NCBI RefSeq assembly: GCF_039531165.1
Contig: NZ_BAAAPN010000015.1
Location: 32,494-96,493 of the forward strand
DNA from: Nostocoides_A vanveenii
GTDB lineage: Bacteria > Actinomycetota > Actinomycetes > Actinomycetales > Dermatophilaceae
Length of the DNA: 64,000 bases
Direction of reading: 5' to 3'
Part shown: positions 42,501 through 49,725 of the stretch, piece after piece
Position numbering within the stretch: the stretch's first letter is position 1
Layout: every line of letters starts with the position of its first letter
The notes under the pieces: model-generated
Database searches by the model: none
The model's input: the letters and a program-made list of their open reading frames with translations, nothing else
Told to the model about the DNA's origin: nothing
Program-made: the position numbers and the translations under genes

Positions 42501-44886
42501 CGACCTGACGGTCACGACGCTGGGCGGCGAACGGGCCAGCCGCTCCCGCACCCAGCACCTGACCTTCCGGCAGACCGACGAGGGCGGTTTTGTCGAGGAG
42601 CCGATCTATCGCAACCTGCACCCGATGCTCGGCAAGCGTCTCGACCTGTGGCGCCTATCGAACTTCACCCTGACCCGACTGCCGTCGCCCGAGGACGTCT
42701 ATCTTTTCGACGGCATCGCCAAGGACAACCCCAAGGACCACCGGCTCTTCGCCCTCGCCGAGGTCCGCGACCTGACCGAGGTGACCGACGAGGAAACCGG
42801 TGAGGTCGGTTATCCCCTGCTGGGCCGGATGGGCTTAGCAGCGCTCGCCGCGATGCGCTCCGCGCTCTCGACGTATCCGGTGCGTGAGCGGCCGGTCGCC
42901 AACCGGCTCGTGCTCTCGATCCGGCCGACGTGGACCATCCCCGCCAAAGACTGGTATCCGCTGGCACGGACCTACGAAGGCCTGGCCCGCGGGGCGGGTC
43001 TGGAGAAGATCGTCCTGCACATCTCGGTGCCCGAGACCGACGCCGTCGGTAAGCGGCTCCTCCACGACCGGATCCTGCTGCTCGATGGCCTAGGCGCGGG
43101 CGGCTTGACCATCCGGATGGACGAGCCGGGGCCGAATCCCGTTCGGCCGCTGACGAAATACGCGCAGAAGGTGCTCACCGCGGCACGGTTCAAGTCGCCC
43201 TATCCGTACGAGGTCGTGCGGATGCTCACCCCGAATCCCGGGGACGCGTCGATGTTCCCGCCGGGAAGCTTCGTCGAGCTCGACCTCGGTGCGGACGACG
43301 CGCTTGTGCCGGTTGATCGCGAGCCGGGAAACAACACCGCGCACCTGGTCGTGGGGCTGCTGACCAGCTACACGAGCGTGCACCCCGAGGGCATGACGCG
43401 CATCGCCTTGTTGTCCGACCCCACGCAGGGCCTCGGCAACCTCGCGGAGCCGGAGTGCCGGCGGATCAATGCCGCGCTCGCCTATGCACTCGAACACCAG
43501 ATTCCGGTCGAGTGGTATGCCGTGTCTTCCGGCGCGCTCATCGCCATGGACTCGGGCACCGAGAATATGGACTGGATCGCGCTGACCCTGCGCCGGCTGA
43601 TCGAGTTCACGCAGGCCGGCGGCGAGGTCAACATCATCGTGACCGGCATCAATGTCGGCGGCCAGCCCTACTGGAATGCCGAGGCGACGATGCTCATGCA
43701 TACCAAGGGGATCCTGGTGATGACCCCGGCATCGGCGATGGTGCTGACCGGCAAACAGGCGCTCGACTTCTCCGGCGCGGTGTCGGCGGACGACAACTCC
43801 GGGATCGGCGGCTTCGACCGGGTGATGGGCCCCAACGGGCAGGCGCAATATTGGGCCCCGAGCTTCCCGGAAGCGTGCGCTTTGCTGTTGCAGCACTACA
43901 GCTTCACGTATGTCGTTCCGGGAGAACGCTTCCCACGTCGCCACGCGTCGTCCGACCCGGTCGATCGCGATGTCCGTTCGGCACCGCACGCGGCCCTGAC
44001 GGGATCGAGTTTCACGGTGGTCGGTGACGTCTTCGATGCCGCGAGCAATCCCGAGCGCAAGCTGCCCTTCGACATGCGCTCGGTGATGCGGGCGGTGGCC
44101 GACGCGGACTGCGAACCATTGGAGCGCTGGCAGGCGTGGCAGGACGCGGACACCTCGATCGTCTGGGACGCGACGATCGGCGGCGTGCCGGTCTGCCTGC
44201 TGGGCCTCGAATCGCACACGGTGCCTCGGCGGGGCTTCGTGCCGTCCTACGGTCCGCCGGCGTGGACCTCGGGAACGCTGTTCCCGCAGAGCTCGCGCAA
44301 GACGGCACGCGCGGTCAACGCCGCGAGCGGCAACCGGCCACTGGTCGTCCTGGCGAACCTCTCCGGCTTCGACGGTTCACCGGAGTCGATGCGCAACTGG
44401 CAGTTGGAGTATGGCGCCGAGATCGGCCGCGCGGTCACGAACTTCGACGGCCCGATCGTCTTCGTCGTCGTGTCGCGCTATCACGGTGGCGCCTTCGTGG
44501 TCTTCTCCAAGGCGCTCACCGAGAGCATGGAGATCGCGGCCGTCGAGGGCTCCTTCGCCTCGGTCATCGGCGGTGCACCCGCTGCCGCAACGGTTTTCGC
44601 ACGCGAGGTCAAGGTCCGCACCGAGAGCGACGAGCGGGTCAAGACGGCGCGCGGGGCCGCGGCGAGCGCGTCTGGCGCCGATGCCGCCGTCGCGCGAGCG
44701 GAGTTGGCCAGGGTCAGCGCCCAGGTGCGTTCCGAGAAGCTGCGCGAGGTCGCGGACGAGTTCGACGGCATTCACACGATCGAACGCGCTCAGCGGGTCG
44801 GCTCGGTGGACCGGATCATCCGGGCCGCCGACCTACGGCCCTATGTCATCGATGCCCTCGCCCGCGGCATGCGCCGCTTCACCTGA
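39568..44886 (+). CDS. Acetyl-CoA-carboxylase-like protein with degenerate biotin carboxylase, biotinyl and carboxyltransferase domains
   Basis: A 1772-residue protein laid out like eukaryotic-type acetyl-CoA carboxylase. Residues 1-370 follow a biotin carboxylase but are shortened. The segment with the ATP-grasp lid is missing between GVPVDES and WVLPIRDVSL, the usual GDK reads TGPGG, and ERDCS and EVNTRLQVEH equivalents are lost, while the C-terminal LEARILARDP is kept. A biotinyl domain follows with Lys542 in VLESMKM. A long central region comes next. The carboxyltransferase (about 1100-1740) includes VGGQPYWNAEATMLM, VLTGKQALDFSGAVSA, ANLSGFDGSPESM and SRYHGGAFVVFSKALTE. The GTG at 39568 is chosen for its AAGGGG. 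Presumably it loads malonyl-type extender for the upstream synthase, needing a carboxylase subunit in trans, or acts as a transcarboxylase. Confidence 0.85.
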   Translation: MTTSTRLAIIDHGESVVRLLAAIGNLNRDAGAAITAVVVHPGDTAPWYAREADAALAVPAEAGPEGLAIALRENDVAAIWPGDPAPYGTLLEVVAAASAAGLAVIGPDADAIRRLTGPGGLSGLGASTGVPVDESALADRLLEVDTLRDAGGTIWVLPIRDVSLALDGEPLIAEFPASDVPADLAESITAGVRALVAASGVQGAVTFTVAISGSGTFTVRGASPSGRPEHAGVEETTGSSFVGLQWRIARGEPLEATPPEGDGVTLEARILARDPLAGDALTGGRIALLDLPIGTGVRVDASLRTGDVVAAELDPVLATITAWGRDRGHALARLRRALDRTAVVLDGGPTNRSLLINALGSPDLQAGPVPARWLAERVADGSSGGAPDPLALLVGAIEFYEADLAMAQDRFRASAARGRPEHIEAVGGTVMLSYLGGAHRYRVDKVAADRYRVHDGVGVDVHVDRLSANERRVVAGERKARVIAMPQPESVHLEIDGVAHVVRRDDGVVVRTGWPALIGSLLVAEGDQVVAGQPIAVLESMKMVTTVTAPLSGQVTAVCVLPNAQVEKGEPLLRIRTSDPASSSSGGGAVSLAHLAAAPDNSASSTAAAVFSELTNYLLGYDLDPAAVRAFTTAYGKLAVSDAPGLAGHEDAFLDLFAEIGSLSRPRVEADSGADDDVASDNTQEFFLAFLQWLDPDRAGLPAGYRARLEHALARYGVTSLHDHDGLVAATLWMFRSFSRVPELVPVVVAILERRMGRPGADKSWRERLERLVAATEGRHPQVTDLARDVHFRAFEQPAIEQIVAVNAEEMAAHLAVLARDPHTADRSDRINRLVWSPQPLRSVLLDAWRASVTEEPDSATGRDFRAAVLEIYVRRFYRIRDLRGLDVDVVDGIELAYAHYVHDGRDLHVVAGYLPYADLVRASRAVATHLATHAFQREAVVDLVTWRDSAWQEIGALAEQVADDLVDCDFGRPLHRLDLTVTTLGGERASRSRTQHLTFRQTDEGGFVEEPIYRNLHPMLGKRLDLWRLSNFTLTRLPSPEDVYLFDGIAKDNPKDHRLFALAEVRDLTEVTDEETGEVGYPLLGRMGLAALAAMRSALSTYPVRERPVANRLVLSIRPTWTIPAKDWYPLARTYEGLARGAGLEKIVLHISVPETDAVGKRLLHDRILLLDGLGAGGLTIRMDEPGPNPVRPLTKYAQKVLTAARFKSPYPYEVVRMLTPNPGDASMFPPGSFVELDLGADDALVPVDREPGNNTAHLVVGLLTSYTSVHPEGMTRIALLSDPTQGLGNLAEPECRRINAALAYALEHQIPVEWYAVSSGALIAMDSGTENMDWIALTLRRLIEFTQAGGEVNIIVTGINVGGQPYWNAEATMLMHTKGILVMTPASAMVLTGKQALDFSGAVSADDNSGIGGFDRVMGPNGQAQYWAPSFPEACALLLQHYSFTYVVPGERFPRRHASSDPVDRDVRSAPHAALTGSSFTVVGDVFDAASNPERKLPFDMRSVMRAVADADCEPLERWQAWQDADTSIVWDATIGGVPVCLLGLESHTVPRRGFVPSYGPPAWTSGTLFPQSSRKTARAVNAASGNRPLVVLANLSGFDGSPESMRNWQLEYGAEIGRAVTNFDGPIVFVVVSRYHGGAFVVFSKALTESMEIAAVEGSFASVIGGAPAAATVFAREVKVRTESDERVKTARGAAASASGADAAVARAELARVSAQVRSEKLREVADEFDGIHTIERAQRVGSVDRIIRAADLRPYVIDALARGMRRFT

Positions 44887-44916
44887 AACGAGCGCACCAG
44901 CCGTCACCCCACCTCT

Positions 44917-44992
44917 TGCTCCGGATGCCGCACAACGGGACGTCTCTCCCCCTGTCGACGTCCGCACCCGGACGATTGCGGCATCCGGAGCA
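44917..44992. terminator. Inverted repeat between convergent carboxylase-like and PPTase genes
   Basis: TGCTCCGGATGCCGCA (44917-44932) is repeated exactly inverted at 44977-44992, leaving a 44-nt loop. It occupies the gap between two convergent genes, so it probably terminates both. The long loop is unusual for a simple terminator. Confidence 0.55.
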
Positions 44993-45011
44993 CGCGTTGG
45001 CGCCGCACGCG

Positions 45012-45797
45012 TCACGCCTGCGGCGCAAGCGGGTTCGCAAGCCAGCTGTGCACCGGGGTCGACGCGGCTAAATCCGCGCCGCCGGGCAGGCGCGAAGGCG
45101 GCTCGCCCGCCGCGCGGGTGGCGAGGGTCAGCACGAAAGCCCCGTCGCGGCGCCACCAGCCGACGAACCGATCCCCCGAGGTGCTCGCGATAGCCAGTTC
45201 ACCCCAGCCATCCGACCGCGTCAGCGGGTGCACCGTGACGAGGACACTGCGGGTGTCTGCACGCAGCCCGACGCGCTGAACCTTCAGGGCCGCCTCCTTG
45301 GCCGACCAGATCAGGTTTGCCGCGGCATCCCAGCCGTCGGCGGCCCCTCGATCCCGCTCGCTGCCGACCCAGTCCTGCTCCGGCGGTGTGAGGAAGTCGG
45401 CGACGAAACCCTCGGACCGCGGCTCGACGATCTCCAGATCGATCCCCAGCGTTCCCGCGGCCATCGATCCCGGTGGCCCGAGAAGCGCCACCGCGTGACC
45501 GGCGCGATCGGTCAACGAAATGTCGAAATCCGTTCGCACACCATCGATCTCGACATAGGGCGCACCGCCGGGCGCGTTGAGCATCGCGATCCGCGCCAAG
45601 GTCGCCGGCGCCTCCCCCAGCCCGTATGCCGTGGCTACCGCCCGCTTGCCCGCGCACCTGCGCAGGAGGTACTCGGTGCGGCGTTTGGTGAACCGCATCC
45701 CAGCTAGCCGCTCGCGTTCGCGGGGCACGAGCCAATCGGTTTCGCCCGGGATGGCGTCCTCGCCGCAGGCGTACCACTGCAGGCCGGGACCTGACAT
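45012..45797 (-). CDS. 4'-phosphopantetheinyl transferase (Sfp type), first copy
   Basis: A 261-residue enzyme of the Sfp/AcpT superfamily, which attaches phosphopantetheine from CoA to carrier proteins. Both metal/substrate motifs are present: GTLGIDLEIVEPR and IWSAKEAALKVQR. The N-terminal half-domain has RERERLAGMRFTKRRTEYLLRRCAGKRAV. The ATG at 45797 is chosen for the GGAGGTG immediately upstream. A start 16 codons earlier is possible. It faces the carboxylase-like gene from the opposite strand and is divergent from the alcohol dehydrogenase gene. The position suggests it activates the five-carrier synthase. Confidence 0.88.
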   Translation of the reverse strand: MSGPGLQWYACGEDAIPGETDWLVPRERERLAGMRFTKRRTEYLLRRCAGKRAVATAYGLGEAPATLARIAMLNAPGGAPYVEIDGVRTDFDISLTDRAGHAVALLGPPGSMAAGTLGIDLEIVEPRSEGFVADFLTPPEQDWVGSERDRGAADGWDAAANLIWSAKEAALKVQRVGLRADTRSVLVTVHPLTRSDGWGELAIASTSGDRFVGWWRRDGAFVLTLATRAAGEPPSRLPGGADLAASTPVHSWLANPLAPQA

Positions 45798-45907
45798 GAG
45801 CACCTCCGATCGCGCTTCTGCCTCCAGGTTATGTCCCCGCGTCACACGTGCCCTCGCGAGGCGGCATGCTTGGACGAGCCACAGTCGTCATCGACGGAAG
45901 GATTCAG

Positions 45908-46933
45908 ATGTCCATGCGTGCTGTCGTCTACGACCGGCCGCAGGAGTTCGCCATTCGTGAGGTGCCCGTGCGCGATCCCGGTGCCGGCGAGGTGCGGATC
46001 AGGGTGTTGCAGAGCGGCGTCTGCGGCACCGATCTGCACATCCACGAGGGCGGCTTCATCGCCGACTATCCCCTGACTCCTGGGCACGAAACCGTCGGCA
46101 TCGTCGACGCGGTGGGTGCCGCTATCGATGGGTTGTCGGTCGGTGAGCACGTGGTCATCAACCCCAACTTGACCTGCGGCCGCTGCGAGCACTGCCGCGC
46201 CGGGCAGCCCCGCTTCTGCCCGTCCTTCGGCGGGCTCGGCACGCTATTGCCGGGTGGCTTCGCGGAATACCTGGTCGCGCCCCAGGCGCAGGTCTTCTCC
46301 GCCGAGGGACTCTCGCCCGATGTCGCCGTCTTCGCCGAACCGGCCGCGTGCGCCGTGCATGGCATCGAGGTGTTGAAGCCGCGCCCCGGCACCAGCGCGC
46401 TTGTCGTCGGCACCGGCGCCACTGGCCTGCTCCTCGCGCAACTGATCGCCCACGCGGGGGCGGCCCGCGTCACGGTGGCGTCGATCGCTGCCGACCAGTT
46501 GGCGACCGCCACTGCGCTTGGGCTCGATGCCACCTACCTGATGGATCGCGATCGCCTGGCCGATGACATCACTGCGCTGAAGGCGTTGTCCGGCAACGGA
46601 TTCGACTATGTCGTCGATGCCACGGGGGTGGCCCGCGTGCAGGAGGCGACCATCGCCTTGGCGCAACCGGGAGCGACGATTCTCTGGTACGGCGTTGCCA
46701 ACGAGCGCGACCGCGTCTCGGTCTCGCCCTATGACGTCTTCCGCCGCGAGCTGACCATCACTGGGTCGTTCTCCGAGATCGACACCGTGCCCGCGGCGCT
46801 GGCGATGCTGCGGGCGGGCCGCATTCGCACCGACGGCCTGATCACCCACCGCTTCCCGCTCGAGCGCTATGGCGAGGCCCTCGACGCGGTGCGCACCGAC
46901 CCCACGGCGCACAAGGTGATGCTCGTCCCCTAG
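45908..46933 (+). CDS. Zinc-dependent alcohol dehydrogenase (MDR family)
   Basis: A 341-residue medium-chain dehydrogenase. The catalytic zinc ligands lie in SGVCGTDLHIHEG and TPGHETVG. The structural zinc site is the four-cysteine NLTCGRCEHCRAGQPRFC. The Rossmann loop is VVGTGATGLLLAQL, suggesting NAD(P) binding. It resembles sorbitol/threonine-type dehydrogenases, though the substrate is unknown. The ATG at 45908 has GGAAGGA five bases upstream. It is placed 20 bp before a second phosphopantetheinyl transferase gene and divergent from the first, so it may reduce or oxidise a product of the neighbouring synthase. General polyol metabolism is the alternative. Confidence 0.88.
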   Translation: MSMRAVVYDRPQEFAIREVPVRDPGAGEVRIRVLQSGVCGTDLHIHEGGFIADYPLTPGHETVGIVDAVGAAIDGLSVGEHVVINPNLTCGRCEHCRAGQPRFCPSFGGLGTLLPGGFAEYLVAPQAQVFSAEGLSPDVAVFAEPAACAVHGIEVLKPRPGTSALVVGTGATGLLLAQLIAHAGAARVTVASIAADQLATATALGLDATYLMDRDRLADDITALKALSGNGFDYVVDATGVARVQEATIALAQPGATILWYGVANERDRVSVSPYDVFRRELTITGSFSEIDTVPAALAMLRAGRIRTDGLITHRFPLERYGEALDAVRTDPTAHKVMLVP

Positions 46934-46953
46934 GACCACGAGAGGATTGCCGT

Positions 46954-47682
46954 ATGCCGCCCGCCCACGTCACCCTCTGGACGGCATCGACCGCGGTGGC
47001 CGGGTCGGCGACGCCGTGGTTGTCCGAGTCCGAACGCGCCCGGGCCGCGAGCTATCGGCGGGCGGTCGATTGCGACCGGTTCATCGTCGGGGCCGCGTTG
47101 TTGCGGCTGGCGGTGGCCCGGCATACCGGTGGTGATCCGCGTGGGGCGGTCATCGACCGCACCTGTCTCGAGTGCGGCCGCCCATATGGGCGACCGACCG
47201 CGACGGCCTCCGGCCTGGCGCTGTCCGTTTCCCACGCTGGTGCGATGGTCGTGGTGGCCGCGAGCACCGACGCGGTGGCTGTCGGCGTCGATATCGAGCA
47301 GGTCCCGGCGCGCATCGAGGCAGGGGTGATCGATCTGGCTCTCGATCTGGGCGAGCAGCAGTGGGTCGCAGCCGGCGGAGTCGATGGCGATAGCAGCCCC
47401 GAGCAACGCTTCACCAGGCTGTGGACGCTGAAGGAGGCGGCCGTCAAGGCGACCGGCGACGGACTACGCGCGGCGCTGCCCGAGGTCATCTTCAGCGCGA
47501 CGGATCCGGGCAGGTGGCGGTTGGCGGGCTACCCCGACGGGCTGGGCGTGGAGCCGATGTCGCTCGCTGCGATCCCCGCGTCGATGCTGACGCCTGCCCA
47601 ACTCGTCGGCTCGGTGGCCGCGCTGGGCGCTGAGGTGGTGCTCCTGGACCACCAGGACGGGGCGTCGGCGCTGCCGCATTGA
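46954..47682 (+). CDS. 4'-phosphopantetheinyl transferase (Sfp type), second copy
   Basis: A 242-residue Sfp-type transferase with AVGVDIEQVPARIE and RLWTLKEAAVKATGDGL. LSVSHAGAMVVVAAS precedes the first motif, and CLECGRPYGRP is a family feature of actinobacterial members. The ATG at 46954 follows AGAGGA by seven bases. It is clearly divergent in sequence from the copy at 45012-45797, so the two are not a recent duplication and may serve different carrier domains. Co-directional with, and 20 bp behind, the dehydrogenase gene. It ends near a long terminator hairpin. Confidence 0.9.
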   Translation: MPPAHVTLWTASTAVAGSATPWLSESERARAASYRRAVDCDRFIVGAALLRLAVARHTGGDPRGAVIDRTCLECGRPYGRPTATASGLALSVSHAGAMVVVAASTDAVAVGVDIEQVPARIEAGVIDLALDLGEQQWVAAGGVDGDSSPEQRFTRLWTLKEAAVKATGDGLRAALPEVIFSATDPGRWRLAGYPDGLGVEPMSLAAIPASMLTPAQLVGSVAALGAEVVLLDHQDGASALPH

Positions 47683-47809
47683 TCGCTAGGTGTCCGAGCT
47701 CGGCCTCGTGCAGAGGTCGACGGTCCGGGCACGCGTCGGCGGTTCGGAGCCGCCGATCCCCGCGCGAACCGGCGACGGCTGCAGGAACCGTCACGCGCTG
47801 GAGCGGGAG

Positions 47810-47873
47810 CGCAACACAAGCGCGGACTGGGGCCGGCGCGTACGCGCCGGCCGCAGTCCGCGCTTGCGTTGCG
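47810..47873. terminator. Long perfect-type hairpin between convergent genes
   Basis: About 32 bp on each side of the centre at 47841/47842 pair with one mismatch, so the palindrome has almost no loop. It lies in the 207-bp gap between the second PPTase gene and the convergent nucleotidase gene. A bidirectional terminator is likely. The rest of the gap shows nothing else. Confidence 0.8.
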
Positions 47874-47889
47874 TGGCCGGAGGCTCGGA

Positions 47890-49611
47890 TCAGAGGCCGG
47901 CGACCCGGTCCGGCGGCGGAGTGATGCCGGGGTGGGTGCCCAGGTAGTCGACCAGGTTGGCCAGGTCTTCCTTGCCGCCGAGCAGGTTGGTCCCGGCCAT
48001 GAAGCCGGTGAAGGAGTCGCCGCCATTAGCCAGGAAGTTGATCGTGCCGACCCGGTAGGTCGCCGCCATGTCCATCGGCACGCCGTTCAGGGCCATCGTC
48101 CCCGGGACGACCCGGCTGCCCTGCGGCTGGGTGGCGTCCCAGGTGTAGGAGAAGCCCTCGGAGACCCCGAGTCCGAGCGCATCGCGACCGCCCGGGCGAC
48201 CGGCGACGTACTGCTGCTCCAGGGTGTCCTTGATCTGCTGACCGGTCATGTCCAGCGAGACCAGCAGGTTGCCGAAGGGTGCGACGTTGTAGGCCTCGGT
48301 GTAGGTGATCTCCCCCGGCTGCTCGCCATTGCTGATCTGGTTGGTCAGGAAACTGGCCCGGACCCCACCGATGTTCATGAACGCCAACTGGGTGTTGCCG
48401 GACTGGGTGCCCCAGAGGATGGCGTCGGCGATCAGGTCACCCATCGGGGTCTCGATGCCTCGGTTGCCGCTGGAGTCGCCCGTGACATCCTGCGCGACGG
48501 TGCCGACGACCTTGCCCGCGATCGGGCCGGCGAGCGACTGCCACTTGCCGATGACCGCGGTCTCCGCCGGGTCCGGCGTGTTGGCCCGGTCGACGATGAC
48601 ATTGTGCGAGACGAAGGAGTTGCGGTTGACGTCCTTGCTGACTGAGTTGATCGTGAAGTAGGTCTCGGTGACCATCTGGCCATAGGACGCGGCGCTGGTG
48701 ACCAGGCGCGGCCGGCCCTGCGGGTCGCTCTGGGTGCAGACATACGGCTGGTGGGTGTGGCCGGAGACCACGACGTCGACCAGGGCGCTGAACTTCGGCG
48801 CCATATCGGCGATCGGGCCGTTGAAGCCGACGCACCCGTCATAGTTCGAGGTGGTGGGATCCTGCTGGCCGCCCTGGTGGATCAGCACGACGATCGCCTT
48901 GACCCCCTTGCGGTTCAAGGCGCCCGCCTGCTGGTTGACCGTCTGGATCTCGTCCGTGAAACGCACGCTGGCGACACCAGCGGGGTCGACGAGGCTCGGC
49001 GTGCCCTTGAGCGTCAGGCCGATGAAACCGACCGGGACGCCACCGACATAGCGGATCGTGGTGCCGGGCAGGAGCAGCTTGTTATCCGACTTCTTGACGA
49101 CATTCGCCGCGAGATAGGGGTACTTGGCCCCGGCATACGGCTCGGACGGGAAGTAGCAGCCGTCGACCGGGTGACAGCCACCATTCTGCATGCGCAACAG
49201 CTCGGCGGTGCCCTCGTCGAACTCGTGGTTGCCGACACTGGTGACATCGAGACCGAGGGTGTTGAGCGATTCGACGCTCGGCTCGTCGTGGAACATTCCC
49301 GAGAGGAAGGTCGAGCCGCCGATGGTGTCGCCGGCAGCGACGGTCAGCGAGTTCTTGTCGCCGACCTTGGCCCGCAACTGGGTCAGCTTTGCGGACAGGT
49401 ACTCCACGCCTCCCGCGGGCGTCGCGGCCGGGTCGCTCGCCAACGGCCGATCGGTGGCCTCGAGGTGGCCGTGGTAGTCGTTGAAGGACAGCAGCTGCAC
49501 GGGGATCGCCCGCGCGCTGGAGTCGGCGGCGCTGGCGCCGCTCGCCCCGGCCATCGCCGAAGCCAATGCCGCGGCCGCGCCCGCAGCCAGCAGGGTCGTG
49601 CTCTTACGCAT
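47890..49611 (-). CDS. Secreted 5'-nucleotidase / bifunctional metallophosphatase
   Basis: A 573-residue exported enzyme that dephosphorylates extracellular nucleotides. The N-terminus MRKSTTLLAAGAAAALASAMAGASGASA is a Sec signal peptide. The metallophosphatase domain shows LLSFNDYHGHLE, VAAGDTIGG, SVGNHEFDEG, VVLIHQGGQ and VVSGHTHQPY, the dimetal ligand motifs. The C-terminal 5'-nucleotidase domain has IADAILWGTQSGNTQLAFMNIGGVRA and the substrate-stacking TYRVGTINFLANGGDSF. The ATG at 49611 has GGGAGG upstream. UshA/NadN-type activity on NAD or UDP-sugars is possible. It probably scavenges phosphate and nucleosides. Confidence 0.93.
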   Translation of the reverse strand: MRKSTTLLAAGAAAALASAMAGASGASAADSSARAIPVQLLSFNDYHGHLEATDRPLASDPAATPAGGVEYLSAKLTQLRAKVGDKNSLTVAAGDTIGGSTFLSGMFHDEPSVESLNTLGLDVTSVGNHEFDEGTAELLRMQNGGCHPVDGCYFPSEPYAGAKYPYLAANVVKKSDNKLLLPGTTIRYVGGVPVGFIGLTLKGTPSLVDPAGVASVRFTDEIQTVNQQAGALNRKGVKAIVVLIHQGGQQDPTTSNYDGCVGFNGPIADMAPKFSALVDVVVSGHTHQPYVCTQSDPQGRPRLVTSAASYGQMVTETYFTINSVSKDVNRNSFVSHNVIVDRANTPDPAETAVIGKWQSLAGPIAGKVVGTVAQDVTGDSSGNRGIETPMGDLIADAILWGTQSGNTQLAFMNIGGVRASFLTNQISNGEQPGEITYTEAYNVAPFGNLLVSLDMTGQQIKDTLEQQYVAGRPGGRDALGLGVSEGFSYTWDATQPQGSRVVPGTMALNGVPMDMAATYRVGTINFLANGGDSFTGFMAGTNLLGGKEDLANLVDYLGTHPGITPPPDRVAGL

Positions 49612-49725
49612 TCAAAACCTCCCTAGGGCGCGACCACCCCGGCCGCACGGGAGGGACGCTACCGCGCACCACTGACAACGGCTACCCATAGGCCGGAGCC
49701 AATTGGCCGAATCCACGGTGAACGA

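Noticed and set aside
45012..47682. The two PPTase genes as a recent tandem duplication
   Set aside because: Outside the two active-site motifs the sequences do not align by eye, and they lie on opposite strands.
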